A stretch of 64,000 nucleotides of DNA, taken from NCBI RefSeq assembly GCF_000230975.2, contig NC_021172.1:2356001-2420000 (forward strand), in the 5' to 3' direction. A program made the translations under genes and the position numbers. The notes under the pieces were generated by a model that worked only from the letters and a program-made list of their open reading frames with translations, ran no database searches and was not told the DNA's origin. The stretch's first letter is position 1. Every line of letters starts with the position of its first letter. The DNA comes from Hyphomicrobium denitrificans 1NES1 (lineage in GTDB: Bacteria > Pseudomonadota > Alphaproteobacteria > Rhizobiales > Hyphomicrobiaceae). This document shows positions 28,404 to 37,422 of the stretch, one piece after another.

Positions 28404-30455
28404 ATGACGGACATCCGCGCCAAGATCGCCTGGGCAGGTATCGCAATCCTGGGCGCCATATCCCTCGGCATCGTCGCCCTCTCGCGTGGCGAGACGATCA
28501 ACGCCGCCTGGCTCGTCCTCGCGGCGATCTGCTCATATCTGATCGCCTACCGCTTCTATGCTCTGTTCATCGCCGAGCGCGTCTTGCGTCTCGATCCAAC
28601 CCGCCCGACCCCGGCACAGCGGTTCAATGATGGGCTCGACTACTGCCCGACCGACCGCACCGTCCTTTTCGGCCATCACTTCGCGGCAATCGCGGGAGCC
28701 GGTCCCCTCGTCGGCCCCGTGCTCGCGGCACAGATGGGCTATCTGCCGGGAACGCTCTGGCTGATTGTCGGCGTCGTATTCGCAGGCGCCGTGCAGGATT
28801 TTATCGTGCTCTGGGCTTCGACGCGCCGCGACGGTCGCTCGATGGGCGACATGATCCGATCCGAGCTTGGCGAGCTTGCAGGCACGGTCGCGATGATCGG
28901 CGTACTTCTGATCATGGTCATTCTGCTGGCCGTGCTGGCCCTGGTCGTCGTCAAGGCGCTGAAACAAAGTCCGTGGGCGACGTTCACGGTGATGATGACG
29001 ATCCCGATCGGCCTTCTGATGGGCGTCTACGGCCGCTACATCCGGCCCGGTCGAATCGGCGAGATGTCGCTGATCGGCTTCGCGTTATTGATGCTCTCGC
29101 TCGTCTACGGCCGCCACGTCGCGGAAGACCCGGTGCTCGGGCCGATGTTCGATTACTCGGGCGAACAGCTTTCGATGATGCTGATCGCCTATGGTTTTGT
29201 CGCGTCCGTTCTGCCCGTCTGGACGCTGCTTGCGCCGCGCGACTATCTCTCGACGTTTCTGAAAATCGGCACAATTGCTGGCCTCGCACTCGGCATATTC
29301 TTCGTGCTGCCGGATTTGAAAATGCCCGCCCTGACGAAATTCGTCGACGGCACGGGCCCGGTCTTCGCCGGCAATCTCTTCCCATTCCTGTTCATCACCA
29401 TCGCGTGCGGAGCGGTGTCCGGCTTTCACGCGCTCGTCTCGTCGGGCACAACGCCGAAGATGCTCGATAACGAGGCCAACGCCCGGTTCATCGGCTACGG
29501 CGCCATGCTGATGGAGAGCTTTGTCGCGATCATGGCCCTTGTTGCCGCGACGACGCTGGAGCCCGGCCTCTACTTCGCGCTGAACAGCCCCACAGCCATC
29601 ATCGGCACGACGCCTGAAACCGCCGCCGCCGCGATTTCAAGCTGGGGCTTCACCATGACGCCAGACATGCTGAAAGAAGCCGCGACGAATGTCGGCGAGA
29701 GCACCATTCTCTCGCGCACCGGCGGCGCTCCGACGCTGGCTGTCGGCATGGCGGAAATCCTGTCGAATGCCATCGGGGGCAAAGCGATGATGGCCTTCTG
29801 GTACCACTTCGCAATTCTGTTCGAGGCACTGTTTATCCTGACGACGATCGACGCCGGAACGCGCGTGGCGCGCTTCATGATTCAGGATTTGATCGGATCG
29901 TTCGCGCCAGTGTTTCGCGACACCCGCTCATGGCTGGCGAACGTTGTCGCGACGACCGTCGCCGTCGCCGGCTGGGGCTACTTCCTGTACCAGGGCGTCG
30001 TTGATCCGCTCGGCGGCATCAACACGCTCTGGCCGCTGTTCGGCATCGCCAATCAAATGCTCGCCTGCATCGCCCTCATCCTATGTACCGTGGTGCTCTT
30101 CAAGATGAAGCGCGAACGCTACGCGTGGGTGACGATCCTGCCCGCGACGTGGGTCGCGATCTGCACATTGACAGCAGGCTGGCAGAAGATCTTCAGCGAC
30201 AATCCGGCGATTGGTTTCCTGGCACACGCGGAGAAGTTCGGCGCTGCCTCGAACTCCGAACAGCTCCTAGCGCCCGCCAAGTCGATGGCCGACATGAGCC
30301 GCATCGTCTTCAACGACTACATCAACGCAACGCTGACGGCTTTGCTGATCGCGCTCGTCGTCGCGATGATCGGATTCGCCTTGGCGGCAATCTCCAAGGC
30401 GCTCGCCGATCCGAACATTTCGGCCCATGAAACTGGAATCGTACCGGCGGAATAA
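28404..30455 (+). CDS. cstA: Carbon starvation protein CstA family transporter
   Basis: A 683-residue polytopic membrane protein of the CstA/BtsT family, which import pyruvate or peptides on carbon limitation. About 16-18 hydrophobic segments are visible. The conserved GHHFAAIAGAGPLVGPVLAAQMGY is split here as GHHFAAIAGAGPL and VGPVLAAQMGYLPG (residues 80-105). The start ATG 28404 has GGGGAG upstream. The YbdD homologue follows 3 bp later, the usual pair. Confidence 0.94.
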   Translation: MTDIRAKIAWAGIAILGAISLGIVALSRGETINAAWLVLAAICSYLIAYRFYALFIAERVLRLDPTRPTPAQRFNDGLDYCPTDRTVLFGHHFAAIAGAGPLVGPVLAAQMGYLPGTLWLIVGVVFAGAVQDFIVLWASTRRDGRSMGDMIRSELGELAGTVAMIGVLLIMVILLAVLALVVVKALKQSPWATFTVMMTIPIGLLMGVYGRYIRPGRIGEMSLIGFALLMLSLVYGRHVAEDPVLGPMFDYSGEQLSMMLIAYGFVASVLPVWTLLAPRDYLSTFLKIGTIAGLALGIFFVLPDLKMPALTKFVDGTGPVFAGNLFPFLFITIACGAVSGFHALVSSGTTPKMLDNEANARFIGYGAMLMESFVAIMALVAATTLEPGLYFALNSPTAIIGTTPETAAAAISSWGFTMTPDMLKEAATNVGESTILSRTGGAPTLAVGMAEILSNAIGGKAMMAFWYHFAILFEALFILTTIDAGTRVARFMIQDLIGSFAPVFRDTRSWLANVVATTVAVAGWGYFLYQGVVDPLGGINTLWPLFGIANQMLACIALILCTVVLFKMKRERYAWVTILPATWVAICTLTAGWQKIFSDNPAIGFLAHAEKFGAASNSEQLLAPAKSMADMSRIVFNDYINATLTALLIALVVAMIGFALAAISKALADPNISAHETGIVPAE

Positions 30456-30458
30456 TCC

Positions 30459-30674
30459 ATGCGGAAACCCGATACATCCTTGTTCTTCGTAGTCCGCAAC
30501 GCCGTGGCCAGGACGGCACGGCTGATGGTCGGCGTCCCCGATTACGAGGCTTATGTTGCGCACCGGCGTCAGGTCCATCCGGGAGAACCCGTGATGACCT
30601 ACGAAGACTTCTTCCGCGAGCGTCAGTCGAGCCGCTATGGCGAGAACGGCGGGAAAATCAGCCGCTGCTGCTGA
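30459..30674 (+). CDS. YbdD/YjiX (DUF466) family protein
   Basis: A 71-residue protein with the family core GVPDYEAYVAHRRQVHPGEP followed by MTYEDFFRERQSSRYG, ending in the characteristic SRCC. YbdD-like proteins are encoded next to CstA-type transporters and are thought to assist them. The start is three bases after the cstA stop, which implies coupling. Confidence 0.92.
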   Translation: MRKPDTSLFFVVRNAVARTARLMVGVPDYEAYVAHRRQVHPGEPVMTYEDFFRERQSSRYGENGGKISRCC

Positions 30675-30747
30675 TTGGCACCGCATTTTATCGCTTCCGT
30701 TCGGTCGCAGTTGATTGCATGTGCAGTGACCGCTACGAGGTGCCCGC

Positions 30748-32571
30748 ATGGCACCTCCTCTTCTGACGCTCAAAGACATCCACCTGACGTTCGGCGGCAC
30801 ACCGTTGCTCGAAGGCGCGGAGCTGACCGCCGCGCCCGGCGACCGCATCTGTCTTGTCGGGCGCAACGGCTCCGGCAAATCGACGCTGCTGAAAGTTGCA
30901 GCCGGCCTCGTGACACCAGATCGCGGCGAGCGCTTCTCACATCCCGGTGCCAGAATTCGCTATCTGCCGCAGGAAGCCGATTTCAACGGTTACGACACGG
31001 TCCGCGCCTACGTCGAAGCTGGGCTTGGGCCGGCCGACGATCCCTACGCCGCGGAATACCTGATCGGTGAGCTTGGACTCTCGGGCGACGATAATCCCGA
31101 GCAGCTGTCTGGCGGCGAGGCACGCCGCGCGGCGCTCGCTCGCGTTCTCGTGGCAAAGCCGGACATCCTGCTGCTCGACGAGCCGACGAACCATCTCGAC
31201 CTTACCGCTATCGAATGGCTCGAAACGACGCTGCAGGCGAGCAGATCGGCACTCCTTCTCATCAGCCATGATCGTCGCTTTTTGGAAACGCTGTCGCGCG
31301 CCACCGTCTGGCTGGATCGCGGAAAGACGCGCCGCTTGGAGCAGGGCTTCGCCGCCTTCGAGGATTGGCGAGACAAGGTCCTCGAAGAAGAAGAAATCGA
31401 ACGGCATAAGCTCGACCGCAAAATCGTACGCGAAGATCAGTGGATGCATGGCGGTGTCACGGGCCGTCGCAAGCGCAACGTCCGCCGCGTTCGCGAATTG
31501 AAGGCGATGCGCCAGGAGGTTCGCGATCGGCGCTACGCCGTCGGCAGTGTTCGCCTCGATGCCGCCGAGGGCAGTCTTTCCGGCAAGCTCGTGGTCGAAA
31601 CGTCTGGCGTCTCCAAAAGCTACGATGGCCGCGATATCGTTTCTGATCTCAATCTACGTGTAATGCGCGGCGACCGACTCGGAATCGTCGGCCCGAACGG
31701 AGCCGGCAAGACGACACTGATCAAGCTCCTGACCGGACAGATCATCCCCGACAGCGGAACGATACGCCACGGGGCCAATCTCGAGATCGTAGCGCTCGAC
31801 CAGAGGCGCGACGAACTCAATCCGAATTGGACGGTCTCCGATGCACTGACCGGCGGCCGCGGCGACCAGGTCGTCATCAACGGCAAAGCGCGCCACGTTG
31901 CGAGCTACATGAAGGATTTTCTCTTTTTGCCGGAGCAGCGGCTGTCGCCGATCCGGGTCTTATCAGGAGGTGAGCGCGCCAGGCTGATGCTCGCACGCGC
32001 GCTGGCGAAGCCTTCGAACGTGCTGGTTCTCGACGAGCCGACGAACGATCTCGATCTTGAAACGCTCGATCTGCTGCAGGAGCTATTGTCCGATTATCCA
32101 GGCACGCTGCTGCTCGTCAGCCACGACCGTGACTTTCTCGATCGCATCGTGACGAGCGTACTTGCCCCGACAGGCAATGGCCGCTGGACCGAATATGCCG
32201 GCGGCTATTCGGACATGCTTGCCCAGCGCAAGGGCGACGATCTGAAAAAGGCATCGAAAGCCGAGAGCGCACCGGCGGTCCGCAAATCGGCGGACGATGT
32301 CGCGGCGGTCGCTCCAAGCGCCCCGAAAACCAAACTCTCCTACAAAGAGAAGCACGCGCTTTCGGTGCTGCCGGATGAAATCGCCAAGCTCGAAACGGAA
32401 ATCACAACCCTGTCGGCAAAGCTCGCCGATGCCGGGCTCTATGCGCGCGACCGTACGGCATTCGAGAAAGCAAACGCGCGCCTTGCGGACGCCCAGCGCC
32501 AGCTCGAAGACGCCGAGACGCAATGGCTGGAGCTTGAAGAAAAGCGCGCTGCAATCGAAGGCGCTGGATAA
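30748..32571 (+). CDS. ABC-F family ATPase (Uup-like)
   Basis: A 607-residue cytosolic protein with two ABC ATPase domains and no membrane segments. Walker A motifs are GRNGSGKST (residue ~38) and GPNGAGKTT (~313); signatures are LSGGEARRAALARVL and LSGGERARLMLARAL. A basic linker joins the domains and a coiled coil (KLETEITTLSAKLADAG onward) forms the C terminus, as in Uup. ABC-F proteins act on the ribosome or on DNA junctions; the coiled coil favours a Uup-like role. Confidence 0.92.
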   Translation: MAPPLLTLKDIHLTFGGTPLLEGAELTAAPGDRICLVGRNGSGKSTLLKVAAGLVTPDRGERFSHPGARIRYLPQEADFNGYDTVRAYVEAGLGPADDPYAAEYLIGELGLSGDDNPEQLSGGEARRAALARVLVAKPDILLLDEPTNHLDLTAIEWLETTLQASRSALLLISHDRRFLETLSRATVWLDRGKTRRLEQGFAAFEDWRDKVLEEEEIERHKLDRKIVREDQWMHGGVTGRRKRNVRRVRELKAMRQEVRDRRYAVGSVRLDAAEGSLSGKLVVETSGVSKSYDGRDIVSDLNLRVMRGDRLGIVGPNGAGKTTLIKLLTGQIIPDSGTIRHGANLEIVALDQRRDELNPNWTVSDALTGGRGDQVVINGKARHVASYMKDFLFLPEQRLSPIRVLSGGERARLMLARALAKPSNVLVLDEPTNDLDLETLDLLQELLSDYPGTLLLVSHDRDFLDRIVTSVLAPTGNGRWTEYAGGYSDMLAQRKGDDLKKASKAESAPAVRKSADDVAAVAPSAPKTKLSYKEKHALSVLPDEIAKLETEITTLSAKLADAGLYARDRTAFEKANARLADAQRQLEDAETQWLELEEKRAAIEGAG

Positions 32572-32616
32572 TCGTCTGTATAATCGTATCGTGAAAATGG
32601 ATGCCTTAAAAACAAA

Positions 32617-32644
32617 AGCGGCGGCCGATATGTTGGCCACCGCT
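32617..32644 (-). terminator. Terminator of pqqA
   Basis: A 10-bp stem with one mismatch (AGCGGCGGCC / GGCCACCGCT) and an 8-base loop. On the minus strand it is followed by TTTGTTTTTAAGG. It lies 35 bases after the pqqA stop and so makes pqqA a one-gene transcript. Confidence 0.8.
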
Positions 32645-32678
32645 TGACGCTCGACCGTTAGGTCAACACCATCCGAAT

Positions 32679-32768
32679 TCAGATGACGTCGATTTCCGCC
32701 GGAAGATAGCTGGTCACTTCGAGACCAACTTCCTGCTCGCGAACTTCAGGCTTCGACCACGTCTTCAT
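32679..32768 (-). CDS. pqqA: PQQ precursor peptide PqqA
   Basis: A 29-residue ribosomal peptide, starting MKTWSKPEVREQEVGLEVTS and ending YLPAEIDVI. It is the substrate from which pyrroloquinoline quinone is made. Glu17 and Tyr21 form the conserved E-x3-Y pair that the radical-SAM enzyme PqqE crosslinks. TTGGAGGAAACC just upstream is a very strong ribosome site. No pqqB, C, D or E gene is adjacent: the next genes are an ABC-F ATPase and a secreted protein, and a terminator follows at once. The remaining genes must lie elsewhere. PQQ serves methanol and other dehydrogenases in the periplasm, which fits a methylotroph. Confidence 0.95.
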   Translation of the reverse strand: MKTWSKPEVREQEVGLEVTSYLPAEIDVI

Positions 32769-32928
32769 GGTTTCCTCCAAGAGTGTCAGTCAAAAGCTTC
32801 ACTACGGCGCCCTGTCTAAGTGCAATATTCAATAAATGCCAATCGAATTTGCGATATGACCCCATAAGCGAGGCTAATAACAATATAACACTTTATTTTC
32901 CGGCAAATGCGGAGGCCGGGCGCTTTTA

Positions 32929-33585
32929 CTAATGCTGCGCCGCCCACTGATCCTTGACCTCATCACAACGTCTGGACACGAAATCGTTAACTTCATCGAC
33001 GATCGTACCTGAAAGCAGATTGACAGTGTTGTCGGCAGCCGTCGCCGTCCACATTGCGCTTTTGATAAGTGTGGGCGCTTCAACCTTGCCCCAGTTCGCA
33101 TGTGCCTTCGTCGCCTTGCCGTTCTCGAACGTAACTTTCGGCGTGAGATCGAACTTGAACTCCGTCACGCCCTTCTTCTCGCTCACGATCGTACACGTTA
33201 CCGTGTGCTTCTGAAATTCGATCTCGACCTTCGGCTCCATCATGGCTCGCGCAAGATCGTCGCGTTTGATGCTGAGGTCTGTTGAGCAATGAGCGCCGTC
33301 ATACGGCCAAGTAACCTTCAGTTTACCGACGAGCTTGACGAGCTGCTCCTTACGCCAGCTCTTGATGACGTGACAGGCGATGTCGCCGGAGGCATCTTTC
33401 GTGCGCAATGCCTTGCAAATGTCGACCTTGCACGCCTTGCGAGCCTCCTTCTCGGCGATCTCTTGCGGTGTGAGGTTGACGTCGACCGAACTATCGGCGG
33501 TTGCTTCGGCGGCGAATGCAGCTCCGGCCGGCCCGGCCATCACTCCGAGCATAAAAAGGATGGCGTACGCCTTCGTCGTATTCAT
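32929..33585 (-). CDS. Secreted protein of unknown function
   Basis: A 218-residue precursor with a Sec signal peptide (residues 1-25, ...AGAAFAAEA). The mature part contains five cysteines (VDICKAL, IACHVIK, GAHCSTD, VTCTIVS, RRCDEVK) and alternating beta-type segments. The start ATG 33585 has GGGGGA upstream. It is probably periplasmic. I do not recognise a family, and its position next to pqqA may be chance. Confidence 0.7.
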   Translation of the reverse strand: MNTTKAYAILFMLGVMAGPAGAAFAAEATADSSVDVNLTPQEIAEKEARKACKVDICKALRTKDASGDIACHVIKSWRKEQLVKLVGKLKVTWPYDGAHCSTDLSIKRDDLARAMMEPKVEIEFQKHTVTCTIVSEKKGVTEFKFDLTPKVTFENGKATKAHANWGKVEAPTLIKSAMWTATAADNTVNLLSGTIVDEVNDFVSRRCDEVKDQWAAQH

Positions 33586-33709
33586 TGAAATCCCCCGGCT
33601 GACGGCCTGTTTAACGACGGCTTTCATGTCGCCGCAGACGGGCGGGACTAAGGCGGATCGCCCCGCCACGGCCCGTTGTAACCCTGCGACCTAAGAGTTG
33701 CCTCAGCAG

Positions 33710-33737
33710 CTTGAAGACAGACGGTGCTTTCCCATAT
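33710..33737 (+). promoter_or_regulatory. Probable RpoH (sigma-32) promoter of hsp20
   Basis: CTTGAAG, 14 bases, then CCCATAT. This matches the heat-shock sigma factor consensus (CTTGAAA, N11-15, CCCATNT). It lies about 100 bases upstream of the Hsp20 start, in the right orientation. Confidence 0.6.
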
Positions 33738-33835
33738 CTTTGTTCAAATGGTCCCTAGGCAGAAATGCTGGGGCTGGAAGGGGCGGCCGAAACGGCGCTC
33801 CGATAGATGACGGTCGCTTAGCAAAGGGCCCTCGT

Positions 33836-34282
33836 ATGACACGCATGACAACGCTCTCGAACCCGCTTTTGCTGGGCTTTGAGGAAATCGAAAGACTGAT
33901 CGATCGAGCCGCCAAGGGCGGTGGCGACGGTTATCCTCCCTATAACATCGAGAGGGTCGCACCGAATGGCGAAGATGCCGGACTTCTTCGAATCACGCTC
34001 GCGGTCGCCGGCTTTTCTCGCGAAGATCTTGAGATAACGCTCGAGGACAAGCAACTGACGATCCGAGGCAAACAGCAGGACGACAAAACCCGCGATTACC
34101 TTTACCGAGGCATCGCGGCGCGGCAGTTCTCGCGAACCTTCGTCCTCGCCGACGGTATCGAAGTTAAGAGCGCGGATCTGGCGAACGGCCTTTTGGCCAT
34201 CGATCTGCAACGGTTGGAGCCCGAGCGACTCGTTAGACGAATAGAGATCGGATCGCCTGGGCGGATCAAAAGCCGATCGTAG
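33836..34282 (+). CDS. Small heat shock protein Hsp20
   Basis: A 148-residue alpha-crystallin-type chaperone that holds unfolding proteins until ATP-dependent chaperones act. The crystallin domain spans about residues 38-130, with LRITLAVAGFSREDLEITLED and the FVLADGIEVKSADLANGLL segment. The start MTRMTTLSNPLLLGFEEIER matches Hyphomicrobiales homologues; the frame upstream to 33698 is not conserved. It carries a likely RpoH promoter and is followed by its usual partner, a DUF1150 gene. Confidence 0.93.
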   Translation: MTRMTTLSNPLLLGFEEIERLIDRAAKGGGDGYPPYNIERVAPNGEDAGLLRITLAVAGFSREDLEITLEDKQLTIRGKQQDDKTRDYLYRGIAARQFSRTFVLADGIEVKSADLANGLLAIDLQRLEPERLVRRIEIGSPGRIKSRS

Positions 34283-34422
34283 AGAGTCTTTCGCGTCACA
34301 GCCCCCGCGACCGAATCGTCGGAGGATTGGGGTACACGAGCAGTCCGGCCGGCCTGAGAAAACGGCCACAATTTCCGGATATGCGATTGGAGCCCGGCCT
34401 CGCCACTAGGAGGAAGAGCGTC

Positions 34423-34707
34423 ATGAATAACAAGACCACCGCAAAAAACACAGTTGACCACATTGTAGCGCCCGTCATGACCGAGCTGGAACTCGCGCGT
34501 CTTGGCGGCGGTGAGGTCGCCTATATCAAGACGCTGACCTCAGACGAGGCGCTGACCATGTTTCCACAGATCGAAGGCTTGCCGAAGGGCATCCCGCTGT
34601 TTTCGCTGCACGCTGCCGATGGCACACCGATCGCGCTGACGGATACGCTGCAGGCCGCTATCGGCCATGCACACGAGGATGAATTGGCCATCGCGCCTCT
34701 CAATTAG
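34423..34707 (+). CDS. DUF1150 family protein
   Basis: A 94-residue protein with the family region LARLGGGEVAYIKTLTSDEA and LFSLHAADGTPIALTD. DUF1150 genes follow hsp20 in many Alphaproteobacteria and are heat induced with it; the molecular role is unknown. TAGGAGGAAG precedes ATG 34423. The 140-bp gap from hsp20 has no evident terminator. Confidence 0.9.
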   Translation: MNNKTTAKNTVDHIVAPVMTELELARLGGGEVAYIKTLTSDEALTMFPQIEGLPKGIPLFSLHAADGTPIALTDTLQAAIGHAHEDELAIAPLN

Positions 34708-34792
34708 GCGTACGCGACTTTTTTTCCTCCTTCGATCAACAAGAAGCGAGCCGCTCGGACACGGAGCGGCTCGGCGTTTATTTGGCTCCCGA

Positions 34793-35767
34793 TTAGACAC
34801 GGTAGCTCGCGTACTGGCCCTTCGGATTGAAGCGTTCCAAGTATCCAGGAACGATCGCATCAATCGAAGCGAGCTGCGGCAACCCCAACGAAGCGATGGT
34901 ACGCTTCTCGCGCTTGGCGGCTTCCGACACGACGTTATCGAGTTTCAGCAGTCGCAACTGGTCGACCGTGATCGGGCGCACCGAGTTGGGCAACGGCCAA
35001 GTCAAAAGGGCCTGGAACCGCATTAACCAGAACGGCACTGGCAAAAGCAGCCGCCGCCGGCCAGTGTACCGCAGAGTCGCTTCGAGAATATCGCGGAACG
35101 TAACGACCTGAGGACCACCGAGTTCGTAGATCGTGCCCGGCTTACCAGCACCAGCTGCTACGTTTGCAGCCGCCTCCCCGACATCTCCTACAAAGATCGG
35201 TTGGAACTTGGTTCGCCCCCCACCGACCAAGGGCAGAACCGGACTGATACGCGCGAGCGCCGCAAACCGGTTGAAGAACTGGTCTTCGGGCCCAAACACA
35301 ATTGACGGCCTGAGAATGATCGCGGACGGGAATTCCGCGAGCACGGCGGCTTCGCCTTCGGCCTTCGTCACAGCGTAGCGCGAGTTCGAATGCTGGTCGG
35401 CGCCAATTGCCGAGACATGAATTAGTCGCTGTGCGCCTGCTTCCCGCGCCGCTTTCGCGACACGGCGCGCACCTTCGACATGAACAGCTTCGAACGTCTG
35501 GGCGCCGACGGGCGCAAGAATACCGACTGAATTTATGACGGTTTCGGCTCCGTCGACGGCACGCACAATCGAGTCGGCAAATCGTAAATTGGACTGCACG
35601 GCGTGGATCTGGCCGACGACGCCCATGGGTTGCAGATAGCCTGCAAGGTCGGGCCTGCGGACGGCGGCGCGAACCCGGTATTCCCGGCGCGCCAAGCTCC
35701 AGACGATCTGACGTCCGACGAACCCGCCCCCCCCGAAGACCGTCGCAAGTTTGTCGGTTCCCGCCAT
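34793..35767 (-). CDS. NDUFA9-like NAD(P)-binding protein
   Basis: A 324-residue atypical short-chain dehydrogenase fold related to the complex I accessory subunit NDUFA9. The Rossmann loop is VFGGGGFVGRQIV (residues 10-22). RYAVTKAEGEAAV carries the Tyr-x3-Lys pair, and ILRPSIVFGPEDQFFNRFA is a family landmark. In Alphaproteobacteria such proteins are linked to respiratory complex I or quinone metabolism. It is the last ordinary core gene before the split tRNA-Leu. Confidence 0.88.
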   Translation of the reverse strand: MAGTDKLATVFGGGGFVGRQIVWSLARREYRVRAAVRRPDLAGYLQPMGVVGQIHAVQSNLRFADSIVRAVDGAETVINSVGILAPVGAQTFEAVHVEGARRVAKAAREAGAQRLIHVSAIGADQHSNSRYAVTKAEGEAAVLAEFPSAIILRPSIVFGPEDQFFNRFAALARISPVLPLVGGGRTKFQPIFVGDVGEAAANVAAGAGKPGTIYELGGPQVVTFRDILEATLRYTGRRRLLLPVPFWLMRFQALLTWPLPNSVRPITVDQLRLLKLDNVVSEAAKREKRTIASLGLPQLASIDAIVPGYLERFNPKGQYASYRV

Positions 35768-35936
35768 GTCTCACCTCGTTTTTCGCCGCAGGCTGCTCGC
35801 CTTGGAGGTCTACCGGGGCGAAGCGGCGCTGTGAAGCCGAAGGATCAAGTTCCGGCTGAGCATTTGCGTCGCGCCATGGGGCGACCGCCCTGCGCAATTG
35901 ACTTCCGCCCGCGCACAATCTACGTGACACCGCGAA

Positions 35937-35975
<39 letters not shown>

Positions 35976-36050
35976 TCGTGCATCCGATACCCCATCTAGT
36001 GTCAACGATCTTCAAGGCTTGAAAATTATCGCATTTCCCTGAAAGGACTT

Positions 36051-36124
36051 GTGACAATTTTGATCGTTGCGTGTAGTCACTAGTTTTCGTGACAAGTAGC
36101 TCTTGTGACAAAAATCGGTGACAA
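36051..36124 (+). repeat. Four direct GTGACAA repeats inside the tRNA-Leu insertion
   Basis: GTGACAA occurs at 36051, 36089, 36105 and 36118, all in the same orientation, within a 260-bp AT-richer stretch between the tRNA 5' half and the inner tRNA. Short, same-sense repeats next to a tRNA crossover site resemble the arm-type integrase sites of phage attP regions. No open frame here looks real. Confidence 0.55.
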
Positions 36125-36237
36125 ATTTGGAGAAGAGGTAGGGTAACGGGGACGTTGAACCCCTGTAAAATGGCCTCCGAAAAGAGTGCCATTTGGTGCG
36201 CACTAGAAGTGAGAACTAGCGCGGCACTTTTTATCTA

Positions 36238-36322
36238 GCGAGCATGGTGGAATTGGTAGACACACCGTCTTCAGGTGGCGGCGGCGCAAGCCGTGGGGGT
36301 TCAAATCCCTCTGCTCGCACCA
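36238..36322 (+). tRNA. tRNA-Leu (anticodon CAG), complete, inside the insertion
   Basis: An 85-base tRNA-Leu with acceptor GCGAGCA/TGCTCGC, anticodon stem CCGTC/GGCGG around TTCAGGT (CAG at 36272-36274), a long variable arm (CGGCGCAAGCCG), T arm GGGGGTTCAAATCCC and an encoded CCA. It reads CUG. The body differs from the split tRNA-Leu around it, so it is not a copy of the broken gene. It could supply the CAG isoacceptor that the insertion destroyed. Confidence 0.93.
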
Positions 36323-36335
36323 CCCTAAAATCACA

Positions 36336-36389
36336 TTCAGGTACTAGCGCTCACAAGGCGTGGAGGTTCGAGTCCTCTTCTGGGCACCA
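36336..36389 (+). pseudogene. 3' half of the split tRNA-Leu(CAG)
   Basis: It starts with the anticodon-loop sequence TTCAGGT and continues through ACTAG (anticodon stem), the variable arm GCGCTCACAAGGCG, T arm GGAGGTTCGAGTCC, acceptor TCTGGGC and ACCA. It complements the 5' half at 35937-35975. The 7-bp TTCAGGT is thus a direct repeat bounding the 360-bp insertion. Confidence 0.9.
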
Positions 36390-36641
36390 AAATCATATGA
36401 TATATCAACAACTTAAAACGTTGAATTACGTTAAATTGAGAAGGGACTCCATTTTTGCGTAAAGAGAAAGATAAAATACTCGCAAGAAATGTCCTTGATC
36501 GATCATTCTTCGAGGTTCCACGGGTCGGAAATTTGCGATTTTAGACCTTCAGGCGAGTGGCAGACCTCGCAGGGCCGTTGAAAGATGTACGCGGCTTTCA
36601 ACGACCGCCCTCGCTATGACGCGCGAGAGTCTCAATCGCAT

Positions 36642-37391
36642 CTAGAATTTCACAACTTTCGCAAAAATGTTCTCAGCGCCCTGAACCAGCGGATCGAACG
36701 CGTCGGTCTTGGCGGCGGCCCATGTCATCCAGTCATCGAGGCTGTGGCCAGCGATTTCAACCGTTCCATCGGTGATCGTTTTGGACAGCGCGCGCAGAAA
36801 ATGACGGACCAGGACTGCCTTCCAATGCCGCTCAGCCATCTCCACAAGAGCTTCAAATGTCCTCGGATCGGAGCGCGCGGTGGAGCTGTCGTCTGCCAGA
36901 GCCTCAAGTCGTTTCAATCCGTCGAGCACGCGCAGAAGCTTTGCGTCGAGCGCGGACTTAAATTTCTCGCGAATGGCGCGCGCGACAGCGCGCGCAACGG
37001 CCACAATACCAGCGGCGATTTCAGGGATGCGATCCTCGAGGAGGATAGGATCGTCCAACCATTCTGAGTGCACGGCGGGTTCATCCACGTTTGGGTCGTA
37101 AATCACAAACCTCAGCTTGGTTTTGGCGTTACGTGAATATCGATCTATCGGGCCAAGCGAAGCAAAAAAGATCATCCCCTGATATACAAAATGGAATTCG
37201 GGGTAGCCGAAGGAGCCTGGCACGACGCCATCCTTCTCGACCGCGAAAAAGATGCGGCTGAGAAGCCGATGCTGGCGGAAGTCCAGATTGTTAAAACCCC
37301 AGACGTGTGGGCCCTTGCCGCGATCGAACAGGTCTCGCGCGCGTGCGTGTTCTATTGCCCACTTGAGCACCAGCGGGTGGCGATCTGTCAT
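36642..37391 (-). CDS. Hypothetical protein, island gene
   Basis: A 249-residue soluble protein with no signal peptide or membrane segment. The N-terminal half is mixed (FFAVEKDGVVPGSFGYPEFH, MIFFASLGPIDRYSRNAK). Residues ~110-160 form a long Ala/Arg-rich helix (AAGIVAVARAVARAIREKF). I see no catalytic motif and do not recognise the family. The start is uncertain: ATG 37391 or an upstream ATG at 37442, the latter overlapping an inverted repeat. It lies just behind the split tRNA-Leu and diverges from the resolvase. Confidence 0.55.
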   Translation of the reverse strand: MTDRHPLVLKWAIEHARARDLFDRGKGPHVWGFNNLDFRQHRLLSRIFFAVEKDGVVPGSFGYPEFHFVYQGMIFFASLGPIDRYSRNAKTKLRFVIYDPNVDEPAVHSEWLDDPILLEDRIPEIAAGIVAVARAVARAIREKFKSALDAKLLRVLDGLKRLEALADDSSTARSDPRTFEALVEMAERHWKAVLVRHFLRALSKTITDGTVEIAGHSLDDWMTWAAAKTDAFDPLVQGAENIFAKVVKF

Positions 37392-37422
37392 CTGGCTTCG
37401 CTCATTGCTTCGTTCGCGAGCG

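Noticed and set aside
36051..36124. CRISPR array or iterons
   Set aside because: The repeat unit is only 7 bp with irregular spacing, and no cas or replication initiator gene is present in the window.
35976..36335. Group I intron in the tRNA-Leu anticodon loop
   Set aside because: Bacterial group I introns do interrupt this loop, but I see no P7/P3 core elements, and the insertion contains a complete second tRNA gene.
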